The translations under genes and the position numbers were made by a program. Source: Gossypium raimondii (lineage: Eukaryota; Streptophyta; Magnoliopsida; Malvales; Malvaceae). From it: a DNA stretch of 64,000 nucleotides. Positions 20,416 to 31,966 of this stretch are shown here, one piece after another. Position 1 is the stretch's first letter. Every line of letters begins with the position of its first letter. Where the stretch lies: assembly GCF_025698545.1 (NCBI RefSeq), contig NC_068576.1:813501-877500 (forward strand), read 5' to 3'. The notes under the pieces are model-generated. The model searched no databases, had not been told where the DNA came from, and saw only the letters and a list, made by a program, of their open reading frames with translations.

Positions 20416-23392
20416 TGTAATAGCCCGATTTTAGGCCTAGTCGGAACAGTGGTTTCGGGACCACAAATCCGACGAGAGAAAAAAAAATGTAATGGCCTGA
20501 ATTTTTAGAGGTGTCGGAACAGTGATTCGAGATCACTAAATTCGACAAATGAGTAGAAAATATTATTAATTTAGTAAGTATAAGTTAAATATGAAGTTAG
20601 GAAAATTTTTGAAATAGTGAATAGTGCACTAGAAATAAATATTAAAATAATTAGAATCGAAATGAGGTATCAAGACCTCGGTGATTTTAAACTGAGATAT
20701 TTATGGAGTGTTAAAAAGTTAGTATTAAAGTTTCGTTAAGAAATTTTAAAGTTCCGATAATTAATTGAACAAAAAGGACTAAATTGTAACAAATACAAAA
20801 TTTTGGGAAATGATTAAATAGCTTAAATGATAAAAGGAAGAGGGCTTAAAAGGCAAATAGACCCAAGGTCTATTTGGGCTGGACGGCAGAGGCATGAAAT
20901 CAGCAAGAAAGTAAGGAGAATTAAGGGCAAAATTGGAAAATTACAAAATTTGCTTAATAAAGTTAGGACCCAAGTGGAATTATCTAGATTTCTCTTCATT
21001 TTTCTGAATTCTCATCAGCTAAAACACCATGGAAGGGCTTCTTCAAGCTGGTTGTTCATATTTTTACTACAAGTAAGTTCAATTCTTGACTATTTCTTGA
21101 AATTTTTGTATTTTTATGACTTTTACAACTAGGCTCACTTGTTAAATTCATTAGTTTTGATTTTATGAAAGAAGTTGAAAGTTGATATGAATATGTGCTG
21201 AAAGTATATGATGATTTAGCATGGAATTAGAGCTTTAAATTGTTCATATGCTGATTTTATCGAAAGAATTGAATAGAAAGTGAATGTTTGGGACCTAATA
21301 GTAAAAGAGCTTTAAGATAGAGTTATATGTGGAAATTCTGAATTTCAATAGTTGTGTAACAACTTATAATGTCTAGGTAAAGTATTAATTGAGAAAATTA
21401 GATTAATTGAGAAAGGACCGAATTGTATAAACTGTGAAATTTGGGGCAAAATGGAAATCTACATTTTGCACTAAAGCAGTTTTGGACAGCAGCAGTAGTG
21501 TAACTTTGAAAAATCACAAAAAATTTTAGAGATTGAATTAGAGTATGAATAAAATATGAAATTAAAGCTTATTGAGTCTAGTTTCTTATAAAAGAAACAG
21601 TGTGAGCAATGGAATTGTAAATCATGAGATATAATAGATTTTGTGAGACAATGTCAGAATGAATTCGGGTTGCCCTGTTCTGACTTTGGAAAATCATTAA
21701 AAATTGTACAAAAATTATTATGAGTTATAATTTATATGGTTATAATCCTTAATGAGTCTATTTTTATAAGAAACAAATGAAAACATCATCTGAATTCTGT
21801 ACAATGAGATAATTAATTTTTAGTGAAGAGTGGTCGAAAACTGTCAGACAGCAAAACAGGGGAAACTTTAAAGAATAAACTGTATTATTTGGCTCAACCA
21901 AAAATTCTGAAAATTTTATGCTATGAATATATGTGAGTCTAGTTTCAGGGAAAATTAACGGATCTTAATTTGGAGCTCTGTAGCTCCGGATAAAAATAAT
22001 TTAGTGACTCTGACTCGGATAAACAGCTTTGAATATACATGTTAGTGAATATTGAAATTATGGTTAATGTTGTTTAAGTGTGTTATACACATTAAGGATG
22101 TGGAATGGAGAGAAGGAGGAGGAAAATTGGGAAATATATGAATGATTCGTGTATAAATGGTCATATGTTTGATTATAACTGATAAACGATGAAATATGAA
22201 TGATGCTTATTTTTGTGCATTATTGGTCATGGTTTAAGCTCATGTGTGAAAATAAAGTTTCATAGTATGTGTGTATGGTGTATTCAGTGTATGATTTGGC
22301 ATGAAATAATACCATGAATGGTTTATGAATTAACACATGTTGGTAAGCCTGATATATGAATAAATGATCAAATTGAGCGGAACGCCGGGTTTGAGTACTT
22401 CTGATCAAGTGACAAAGTGATAAGTGGTAGCTTTAGCTACACTTATCTGATCAAGTGACAAGTGGAAAGTGATAAGTAATAGCTTCGGCTATACTTATCT
22501 GATCAAGTGACAAAGTGATAAGTGATAGCTTCAGCTACACTTATCTGATCAAGTGACAAGTGGAAAGTGATAAGTGATAGCTTCGGCTACACTTATCTGA
22601 TCAAGTGACAAGTGAAAAGTGATAAGTGATAGCTTCAGCTATACTTATCTGATCAAGAGACAAAGTGATAAGTGATAGCTTTAGCTACACTTATCTGATC
22701 AAGAGACAAAGTGATAAGTGGCTACACTTATCTGATCAAGAAACAAAGTGATAAGTGGCTACACTTATCTGATCAGGGACAAGTGATAAGTGATCATACG
22801 TAAGACCATAGTTATACTATGGCAAAGTGAAAGTGAAGTACTCAATTTTCCGTAACCGTTCCCTAATTTGATTAAGGATGGTAAGTGACAAATGGGCCCA
22901 AAAGAATTAAAGCAATTGGATAAGTGGTAGTGTATTTATACCAGGATGATGTTGTTATTTAAGTTAAAGTGATATCTTCATTGCAAAATTGAGAATTTCA
23001 TAAATGTGTTAGTGAATGGTATAATCGATAAACGTTGAGTTAAATGGTAAATACGTATTAGTGTTAAACTTAGTGACATTGAATTGTACGTGAATTAAAT
23101 GGAAATTGCTAGTGATATGATCTAAATTGTGAGCATGAGAAATTGCGAATTGAATGAAATGGAAACGAAGCATTGAATTGCATGAGTATGTGACGGGTCT
23201 CGTAGGCCCTAATTATTATGATTATAATATTTCGAGGATATATTGTGAAAAGCTATAGAAGCATGTTAATTATTTTGAAAGTTTTTATTTAGATGAAATT
23301 TTATAACTCGGTTAAATACGCTTACAAGTGTATGTGTTTTGGTGATACCTCGTACCCTATTCCGGTATTGGATACGGGTAACGGGTGTTACA
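20416..23392. mobile_element. 2977-bp LTR-like element (probable long solo LTR)
   Basis: The termini are TGTAATAGCCCG..CGGGTGTTACA, with a perfect 5-bp duplication GTTTA on each side (20411-20415 and 23393-23397). There is no coding capacity; the longest ORF is about 100 codons and lies in low-information sequence. The terminal block is imperfectly repeated: the start at 20416 (..CCTAGTCGGAACAGTGG) recurs at 20489 as TGTAATGGCCTGAATTTTTA. Related starts occur at 40098 and 40830. No paired direct LTR is visible, so it is either a very long solo LTR or a non-coding derivative. It contains the hairpin array at 22419-22769. Confidence 0.75.
22419..22769. repeat. tandem array of eight short hairpins
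   Basis: Each unit contains GATAAGTG(A)TAGC, a four-base loop, then GCTACACTTATC, and units are joined by TGATCAAGTGACAAGTG-like spacers. Hairpins lie at 22419-22447, 22471-22499, 22517-22545, 22569-22597, 22621-22649, 22667-22695, 22713-22732 and 22750-22769. Loops are TTTA, TTCG, TTCA, TTCG, TTCA and TTTA, while the last two are shortened to a GCTA loop on an 8-bp stem. Stem arms stay complementary across copies. Confidence 0.85.
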
Positions 23393-23397
23393 GTTTA

Positions 23398-24142
23398 CAG
23401 CAAACAATATCATTTATTTTAAAATGATCATCCATTTAATGTACAGTCATATATTTATAAAGTATATTTATCTAATTCATCGAGTTATGCGAAGCTACTA
23501 AATCAATTTAGAAATTTGGATTCGAATTTAAACTAATTTTCAGGTTTTAACATTATCGAGACAGTGCTCTTCATGTCTCGGGTTAGAACACGTTTGTTTT
23601 TGAAAAATTTATTTCGATGATAGCATGTTTTGAGAAATTTAAATTTAAAAATCTATTAACAAAGATTTATATTTTAGATACAATAAAATACTCTTATAAA
23701 TAACAACTTGATTTAAAACAATTTTTAAGATGATATTATTTAATTTTAAAAACTATTCCACCTTAAAATAATTAAATTATTTTAAAATATTGAATTTTTT
23801 ATATTTAGTTTAAATATTTAAATTTATTATATAATACTTTACAGTCTTTGACAATTGTGTTTAAACTTTAAACTTTTAAGTTTAAATTAATGTTAAAAGT
23901 TATAATTTAATTAATTAAAATATTTTTCTATATAAATCAAATAAATAATACATTTTAAGTGTCATTTCATTTTCAATTTTAAAAAATAATTAATGTAGTT
24001 AAAGGTGAAAGTAAAAAATAATAAATTAGTTATAATTGATAAGTCAAATAATTACTTTCCTTAATCTCCTCCAAAAAAAGTTTTTCAAGTATCTGTTTTT
24101 AACTGCTTTTCCTTTTTCAAGAAACAAAAACAAGAGGCGACC
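23398..24142. other. AT-rich upstream region of the HPt gene
   Basis: No gene, and strongly AT-rich with ATTTAAA-type runs. The last 100 bp (from about 24050) become pyrimidine- and purine-patterned and probably hold the 5' leader of the phosphotransfer gene. I see no clear TATA box at the right distance. Confidence 0.45.
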
Positions 24143-25356
24143 ATGGATTTTGTCAATCAGTTGCAAAGAAAGTTCATTGACTACTCTTCATCACTCCATC
24201 GTGAGGTAAAAATGCATGTTTCCTTTACGTTTTATTTGTGCTTCCTTCATTAGATTTTACTCTAAAAGATTTGATTTTTTCCAATGAAATATTTATGGGA
24301 AATCGTTTGTTTTTAAGGAAGTGTATTTGTTATAAAAACCAAATCTTGTGGGGTCTTACAGATTCGCAAAAATCCTTCCACTTAAGGAAAAGTTGGATTT
24401 TTATTGGTGTTGAGTGTTTTTGAGGGGTGTACTCTTAGCGGGGAGAATCGAGTATTTATGTGGCATGGTATTGACATGTGTTCGTTAGTTTACTCGTTTG
24501 GCTTCGTACCCTGTGCTTGTGAACACCAGGTTTCGGGTTGGATACCATACCAAGTCTTATTTTTTGTCCCATTATTTGCCTGTGTTTTGATGATGGGCTG
24601 TTAATGGTTATGAACAGGGAATTGTGGATGATCAATTCACTCAGCTCCGAAAACTGGAAGATGAAAACAGCCCACATTTTGTCATGGAGGTTGCCTCACT
24701 TTTCTTTGAAGATTGTGAGAAACTTATTAACAATATGGCCATAGCACTGTAAGTTCTGCTTTTGTCTTCATCATTTGTCTTGTTTCTTTCTTCGCTTTTT
24801 TGATTCCTGTTCCATTTCTTTTCTTTTAAAGTGAACAAAAACAAGGTGTTGATTTCAAGCAAATAGATGAATGTATCCATCAACTAAAGGGTAGCAGTTC
24901 CAGGTAATTCAATCTCAAAAGCATTTTCAAGGACCTAATTTGATCATATTGTATGGATGCCTTTGAAAATCAAGTGTTTTGCCTCTATGGTAATAGCATA
25001 GGTGCACTGAGGGTTAAAAATGCATGTATCGCCTTTCGGAGTTTCAGCGACGGTCAAAACCGCGAAGGGTGAGTCTTGCTTTGCCTGTATGCAATGCTTT
25101 TTTATGCACCTAATTGCTTGATGATGAATGGACCAGGTGTTTGAGATGTCTGCAACAGCTCTCTCATGAATACTCCCTACTGAAGAACAAGCTTCAAACC
25201 TTATTCCGGGTAAGTGTTGCTTCCCGTTGCTTGTATGTATGCCTAGTGATATTTTGCCGGGGAAATGAGCATGCGGAACCGTTCCCTGATGTTTTGGTGT
25301 TTCAGCTGGAGAAACAAATAGTTGCAGCTGGTGGATCGATTCCAAGAGTGCATTAA
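24143..25356 (+). CDS. histidine-containing phosphotransfer protein (AHP type)
   Basis: Six exons close in phase: 24143-24205, 24618-24748, 24832-24903, 24997-25068, 25137-25209 and 25306-25356 (153 aa, the usual AHP length). The protein begins [20 protein letters not shown], continues with [19 protein letters not shown], carries the phospho-acceptor motif [13 protein letters not shown] with His81, and ends [18 protein letters not shown]. The acceptor His and the following QLKGSS are intact, so it should be a true phosphotransfer protein and not a pseudo-HPt. In plants these shuttle phosphate from cytokinin receptor kinases in the membrane system to response regulators in the nucleus. The six-exon layout is that of the family. 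It is closest to AHP1-like members by eye; the exact number is not assigned. Confidence 0.93.
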
Positions 25357-25549
25357 ATCACATTTCGTATCGTCTTCTTGATAGAATAAAAGGGAGAAAC
25401 ACTGCATAGAGTTGTGAATAAAAACATTTCTAGCATTTTCCTGCATAAGTTGTTCAATGTCTGAGAATTTCATCAAACTTTTTCGTGTTAAATTCGATTT
25501 GAAATCGGGTCAGTTCGTATCGATAAAACTGATTAAACCTCTGGTTAAA

Positions 25550-25686
25550 ACAGCAGAGTTGTTCACACACTAACATTTGACTTATCTATCGATAGACTGA
25601 TGCATCAAAAACTAAACAACATCAGAGTTGTTTTCACACTAGCATTTGACTTATCTATCTATAGATGGATACATCAAAAACTATTA
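25550..25686. repeat. imperfect tandem duplication, about 66 bp x 2
   Basis: Two adjacent units share CAGAGTTGTT, CATTTGACTTATCTATC and CATCAAAAACTA, with several substitutions between them. It lies about 200 bp beyond the HPt stop codon. No function is inferred. Confidence 0.7.
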
Positions 25687-27049
25687 CTTTTGCTTTAAGC
25701 AAAGGTTTCCTACGATTTTTGCCTATGGAAAAAGAAAAGAAAAGCTGAGAGGGACATCATCAAACATGTTTTTTGAAAATCAAAGACAAAAATAAATGTT
25801 GTGTGGGTCTGAATCTGTTATTGGAACATTTATTACATTCAGCTGGAAGATCAAGGTCAAGGGATACTGGTGTTTTTTCTCTCATACATGACATAATCAT
25901 CATTTGACCTAAAACAATTTTTGTTTAATATAATAATTTGGTATTTTATTTATTAAAAAGATTGTTTTTTAATTAAAATTGAGTCAAATAATTATGTTTT
26001 TTTATCCAAACCAAAATGGGATAGCGACGTAGTGAAAAGTGAATAGCCGGGCCTGGGTTGAGAGAAACGACACTGGGAGTTAATGAGGGAAGACTGCAAC
26101 TGCTGCAAACAGTGGCTAAGGCATAGCCCTTTGCCTGCATCTGCATGCTGTCCAAATGCAAACATCCTTTTTCTTGTTTACACGTTTATTATATATAACT
26201 CCTCCATTAATGGAAAGTGGAACGCACAATTAAGATCAATGTCCTACGTCTTTTTGGTGCATTAAGCAGACAAAGAAACATGAATTTTGGGCTCTGCTCT
26301 TGTCTGTGGGAGGTCTGTTTTTTTCTTCAAAACATGCTTCCTTAATCCTTAGTGCTACCCTTTTCGGAATTAGATCGGTATTTAAATTAATCAGATCACT
26401 AATAATTCAACCAATTTACGAGTCAATCAATTTAACTCTTTATTTCAATCCGATATCTCGATAAAAATTAATTCACAATTTTATATACATGTCATATATA
26501 TAGTTATGATAGGTTTCAATGGTACCGCTTCACTTATTGACGACGTTACTATCCTAGCTGGACATTGCCACCCTGTGTCCAGTCCACTCTCATTAGTCAC
26601 GTGATCCCTGAGCCCCTGGATCAACCACCGTCAACCGACCCTACCTGCTGACTTGTCTCCCGAACCTATCCCTCTGCCTTCCATGTAGGCTTGAACAAAC
26701 CCTTTATCCCTTAACCAAAACATTAAACAACAATAAAGAAAAGTAAAACAAACATTTGCAGTTTCCTTCATCGGTGTTAGAAAATACGCCGTCACCGTTG
26801 TGCTATGCATCTTGTCTAAGAAGCCACTAAAAAAAACTAAAGAATAAGATAAAAGTTTTGGTCTTTTGCTTCTGTTTGAAGCCAATCTTTGTTTTACTTC
26901 ATTAAGTTATATATAATCTTTTTGATGCTGATAGTTTTTCGCCATTAAAAGCTTTCACGTTTGTATCCCCAACGAGAAACCGGTCCTCTTCTCTCACGTA
27001 AAACCTACATTTGCCAACCCGAAAGCCTTCCCTTTTGGCTTTTTCTTCT
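25687..27049. other. intergenic region between HPt and LRR genes
   Basis: No gene supported; ORFs on both strands here are short and unlike known families. Base composition rises to near-genic levels from about 26530, which is compatible with promoter sequence of the LRR gene. A CACGTG hexamer occurs in GTCACGTGATC near 26597. Confidence 0.5.
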
Positions 27050-27057
27050 TATATAAA
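27050..27057 (+). promoter_or_regulatory. TATA box of the LRR gene
   Basis: TATATAAA follows a CT-rich stretch and lies 78 bp before the chosen start at 27128, giving an expected transcript start near 27080-27090. This is the reason for rejecting the upstream in-frame ATG at 27011. Confidence 0.7.
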
Positions 27058-27127
27058 CCACATTTCAATTCCCTCACCTCTTTGCTTCACTCAGATAAAC
27101 TCGGGTCTTCTTAAACGAAGGAAGAGG

Positions 27128-28306
27128 ATGCATGTGGTTTCTTATGCTCTGTTTTTAGTTGCTCTGTTTCAATGTAGATTCTTGGCTTTTGCAATTTTAG
27201 ACCCAATTGATTTTTTGGCTTTACAATCTATTAGAAAGTCTCTCCATGATTTGCCTGGCTCTAATTTTTTGGCTTCCTGGGATTTTACTTCCGATCCTTG
27301 TAACTTCGCCGGCGTTTACTGTGCGTCCGATAAAGTAGTAGCTCTTAATCTTGGTGATCCTCGTGCTGGTTCGCCGGGTTTAACTGGAAGGATAGACTCG
27401 GCTATTGGTAAACTATCTGCTCTCGCTGAGTTGTCTATTGTTCCGGGTCGGATCTATGGGTCGTTGCCGGAGTCAATCTCGCAATTGAAGGGCCTTCGTT
27501 TTCTTGCGATCAGCCGGAATTTTATCTCCGGGAATATTCCAGTGACTCTCGGTCGACTGAGGAGGCTTAAAACGCTTGATCTCAGTTATAATCAACTCAC
27601 CGGTGGAATCCCGCGTTCCATCGGAACCATGCCGGAGCTCACCAATGTTATTCTTTGTCATAACCATCTCTCCGGTTCGGTTCCTCCATTTCTCTCTCAT
27701 GTCCTAACCCGGTTGGACCTCAAACACAATGCCCTCTCCGGTTCGCTCGCTCCCTACTCCCTCCCTCCTTCTTTGCAGTCCCTCTCCCTCTCCTGGAACC
27801 GGCTTACCGGACCGGTCGATAAGCTTCTATCACGGCTCAACCACTTGAACTACCTAGACTTAAGTTTGAACCAATTCACCGGTCCCATCCCGGGCCGTTT
27901 GTTCTCATTCCCAATCACCAACCTTCAGCTGGAAAGAAACTCGTTTTCCGGCCCAGTGCAACCGACTGAACAAGTGACGATACCGACCGTCGATCTGAGC
28001 CACAACAGATTGTCGGGTCACATATCACCAATGTTGTCGACCGTACAGAATCTCTACTTGAACAACAACTACTTCACCGGTCAAGTCCCAGCCAGCTTCG
28101 TGGACCGGTTATTATCCGCCCGCATAAGAATACTCTATTTGCAGCATAACTATTTGACCGGAATCGAGATCAGTCCGACGGCGGAGATTCCTCTGAGGAG
28201 CTCGCTATGTTTACAGTATAATTGCATGGTGCCGCCGGTCCAGACAGCGTGCCCGTTGAAAGCCGGTAAAATGAAGACTAGGCCTACTTCCCAGTGTAAA
28301 GGATAG
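27128..28306 (+). CDS. secreted leucine-rich repeat protein, intronless
   Basis: 392 aa from the ATG at 27128. Residues 1 to about 22 form a signal peptide (MHVVSYALFLVALFQCRFLA). An LRR N-terminal cap follows (DFLALQSIRKSLHDLPGS..SWDFTSDPCNFAGVYC), then about ten 23-24 residue plant-type LRRs, with LDLSYNQLTGGIPRSIG, LDLSLNQFTGPIPGRLF and LYLNNNYFTGQVPASFV as examples. The tail is Cys-containing (SLCLQYNCMVPPVQTACPLK). There is no transmembrane segment or kinase domain, so it is an extracellular LRR protein and not a receptor kinase. It belongs to the plant 'LRR family protein' group of small single-exon genes related to DRT100/FLOR1-like proteins; the ligand or partner is unknown. Codon use is GC-rich compared with its flanks. 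Confidence 0.9.
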   Translation: MHVVSYALFLVALFQCRFLAFAILDPIDFLALQSIRKSLHDLPGSNFLASWDFTSDPCNFAGVYCASDKVVALNLGDPRAGSPGLTGRIDSAIGKLSALAELSIVPGRIYGSLPESISQLKGLRFLAISRNFISGNIPVTLGRLRRLKTLDLSYNQLTGGIPRSIGTMPELTNVILCHNHLSGSVPPFLSHVLTRLDLKHNALSGSLAPYSLPPSLQSLSLSWNRLTGPVDKLLSRLNHLNYLDLSLNQFTGPIPGRLFSFPITNLQLERNSFSGPVQPTEQVTIPTVDLSHNRLSGHISPMLSTVQNLYLNNNYFTGQVPASFVDRLLSARIRILYLQHNYLTGIEISPTAEIPLRSSLCLQYNCMVPPVQTACPLKAGKMKTRPTSQCKG

Positions 28307-31300
28307 AATTGGTCATTTGAGCAATCCTGTGGAGGGTACTTTTGGAAAAAAAAGAAGAAGAAGAAACAATTAGGATAGAATTTTATTGATATTGTGGGTA
28401 AAAGGTGACAATAAGTGAGGTTGATACATGAGAATTTAGACACTATAATTTTGTGATATGCAATATTTTGTAGTTTATTATGTACTTAATCACCCTTATT
28501 TATATTAAACTAAACTACATTAATACTAGTATCAATTTTGGGGACAAGTCTTGTGCTTGTTTCATGTCAATATTATTGGTTAGCCCACATTCCCTACTCA
28601 CAACTGCCATTTCATTGCTAGTTAAGCATGGGTGAATCTAGTCGAAATTAAATTGTAATTAATACATAAATTTTAAAGGACTAAATCAAAATTTTTATAT
28701 TTTTAAGGAGAGCTAAAGTAATTTTAAAAATTTTAAAGAGATTATATAAAAAAAATTTCATTTTAATAGGGGCGAGTCCCTGTCAGCCCCGCTAGTGTCA
28801 TCACTGCCAGTAAGTACTAAGTTTTGAGTTTTGTGGACCTCAAAAATAAGTGTTTCGTAAGTAAAGTTTGAGTTTTGTGGACCTGAAAAATAATTTTAGA
28901 ATAGCTTTATTTAAAAAAAAAATTAGTTAGCTCAAATTTAAATTTAGTTGAAATTCAATGTAATTATCAAATATCAGATAATATTTTTTTTGAATATACA
29001 ACATATTTTTTTTATTTATTTCAACAACACCCAGATCGATACAATTAAAAAAAAGCATTTCTTATATTTGTGTTCATGTTTTGAAGGAAGGTGAGTGGGG
29101 GGTAAAATAAAGTAAAACTTGGGGCTTGTTTGAGAGTTGAGCAGCTTTCCAAATGCACGAGGTTGGGCAAAAAAGAGAATGGAACAATCATCCAAATCAT
29201 GCCCAAACATAGATGAAATGTAAACTCATGATTGGCGTCGACAATGTAGTTGGGGCCAGCATAGCTTCACCAATCAACTTACGTCTATTAGTTTTGCAGC
29301 TCTCCTTTTCTCAACACCTCATAATTCCTTATATTTTTAGTGATAAATATTTCTTAAATAAAATCTGTGATTTACGAATATTCAAATGTATTTCCACACT
29401 GGAAGTGGTCCTCATACGTTACCTACACATTTGTCCTCTTCATAACGAGAACCAAAAAACCCAAAAAGTAGTTCTTTCTCACCATTTTTATTTGCTTAGT
29501 CTCCTTTGGCAATGAACCAAATGAGTAAACCACTAGGATTAGGTTTGATGGAGACTGAAGATACCATTATAATAATAATATATATCAGTGCCTAGGCACA
29601 TGGAAAATACCATCCATGGTGATAGATATCGTCCCCATCAGTATGTATCATTTTAATATTTATATATATGTAATTAATTAATGTTTATTTGCATGTTATA
29701 TTAATGTATTTTGTGACACCTACTTCATAGTGCATATACTATACCACCAAATCTTATCGTTTTCTTGTCAAAATTGTCCCCTTTGGGCTGCATACTTTTC
29801 TGCTATGGAATTTCTGCTAAACAAGACCTAATAAAATTACTGTAAATTTGCCTCTTAGGTGTTATAATACATGCACAGTGATGTGAGCATAAATAAAGAG
29901 ACATGGAGATAACACTGTAAAAGATTATAGTATAAGGTAGATGATGGACCATCACATTTACCCATGAAACAAATCTGATAAAAGAAAATCATAGAAAATG
30001 ACATATTATGCAAAGTGCCTGAAATTTTTGGGTATGGACTGTGGGAGTTGTTGGTATTGTCAATTGTGATTAAGCTTTATCTAGTATATATATTGCCCTC
30101 TTTTTCTTTTAAAATATTTCTATAAACGATATTTTCTAAACAATAAATGTTAACTCTGTTCTAATTTAGCCTTATTTAAAATTTTTTAAATACAGTGATT
30201 AAATTGATCGATTTAATAATAGAAGGAGTAATTGGATCGATTCCTATAATAAAAGACCTATAAAGTACTCATATATAATAGAATTTTAAGACATCAATAT
30301 GATTATTAAGTCAAACTTATAACAATATGAATAATTATGGTGAGAATCAATTATTACAATAATTAATTTTGCTTAGGCATTTTCTTCTTACTTTTTCAAT
30401 CTAAATTGTCTGCAAAAATGTTAAACTAAACTACCTATAAATGGTGGCCCTCACAGTCTTTGTCCCCCACTAATCATTATCAAGTTTAAGTCTTTGGTTA
30501 TTGAGAGAAAGAAAAAAAAAGGTCATTTATTGTGTTATTATCCATCAATTTGCCTAAGTAGGGGCCCTTATCTCTCACATGTTCCCCCACACTGATTTTC
30601 AAGTTTCAATCCCCAAAATATTGCTTCAATTTTATCTTAAACTCCAACTGGGATGAATACCCAATGCTCTAAAAAAGTACACATATACCCAATGCTAAAA
30701 TGGTTAGTCAGTCACTAGGCTGAAAACGAAGCCTAATAGCACAAACTACTTGGATAAACAATGAAAGAGTGAACTTTCCTTTTGACTTGCATGATGCATA
30801 GTGGGTATTGCTTTATTCTAGTATAGCCTGTCTTATTCCATGGGTGAGGGCTAACTTTGCATTATATCCAATAAATAAACTAGGTAAATTTGTTGTGCAT
30901 AATCAGAATATAAAAAGACCCGAAAATAGGGTAAATATTTTTAGTTTGACTTGTAGGTTAAAAGGATGGCACTTGGTTTGCTCCACCGTCCAAGGTTAGG
31001 TTTTTATTGCGTCTCCCATACGCACACCTAATTCCGGATTCTTGCAAACCAAATTAACCCTTATGGAACCCAGAAATGTACTCCATTGTAATGCAAAGTA
31101 GCAGAGAATAAAGACTTGGTATCAACTTTAGCATGCCTTTTTCTTTTGTGTGTTTTTGGTACAATGGTAGTGTGTCTTTATTTGTGTAAAACTCTTATAT
31201 ATTCTGTCTGCAACTAAACTCTGTAAAGGAAAAGTAAATACCAATTTCTTTGATGGTAAAAAGGGTCATTTTTGCAAATGAATGACTTTCATTCTTTCAC

Positions 31301-31397
31301 ATCAAATGTAAAAGTAAGACCAAATTTCCTCCCATTTTAGTTTCTCTACTGAAAAGATAAAATTTCTACGGTAAAATAGTCTATCCGTTAAAATTTG
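28307..31397. other. long gene-free intergenic region
   Basis: No coding or RNA gene supported. Near 28640-28800 a block ending GGGGCGAGTCCCTGTCAGCC looks like a degraded repeat seen elsewhere in plant intergenic DNA, but its ends cannot be placed. From 29000 to 31390 the sequence is AT-rich and apparently single-copy with scattered poly-A/T runs. Confidence 0.5.
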
Positions 31398-31856
31398 GTG
31401 TTTATATAGAAGATAACAAATTTAGCTCTCAACTTTTATAAATTTATTCAAATTGACCCTACTTTTTATTGGGAGTAAATTAAAATTTTTGAAACTAATA
31501 AGAGTCAAAAGACCTTAGTAGCAATTTAAAAACAAAACAAAAACTAATTAAGCCCTTTTAATATTTAAAGATAAAAAAAGAAAATTGATCCTTGCTTTGT
31601 TGGGTTGCAATTGTTATTTTTAATAAAAATTTATAATTTTAAAATTTTTATAACTTTTTTATAACTTTATGATTTTTTATTACTTTTAAATTTTAAAAGG
31701 GCTTAATTATTTTTAATTTGTTACAAGACCTTTTGACCCTTTAGCTTTATTAGTTTTAAATTTTTTAACTTACTTCCAATAAAAGGGTAGGGTTAAATTG
31801 AATAAATTTGTAAAGATTGAGGGCTAAATTTGTTATTATATATTCTATATAAACAC
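31398..31856. mobile_element. fold-back non-autonomous element
   Basis: The left arm from GTGTTTATATAGAAGATAAC pairs with the right arm ending CTATATAAACAC near 31856. Further inside, AACAAATTTAGCTCTCAAC matches the complement of GAGGGCTAAATTTGTT, and CTAATTAAGCCC pairs with GGGCTTAATTA. The arms are about 190 bp each. Clear target duplications were not found, so the boundaries are approximate. Confidence 0.6.
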
Positions 31857-31966
31857 AATTTGTCTATTTTTTAGTTGAATGGCCAAAATGCAATCTAAGG
31901 TATAGTACAGGGGTTTTGTGGCACTTTTACCCATATCAAAAGGAAAAAAAAAAGATATTTTATTTA

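Noticed and set aside
20827..21132. 101-codon ORF as a gene
   Set aside because: Lies inside the 2977-bp LTR-like element and shows no protein family signal.
22419..22769. CRISPR array
   Set aside because: Units are contiguous hairpin repeats of 38-56 bp without unique spacers, in a eukaryotic LTR-like element.
27011..27127. In-frame upstream ATG for the LRR gene (adds 39 aa)
   Set aside because: It lies upstream of the TATA box at 27050 and would bury the signal peptide that starts at 27128.
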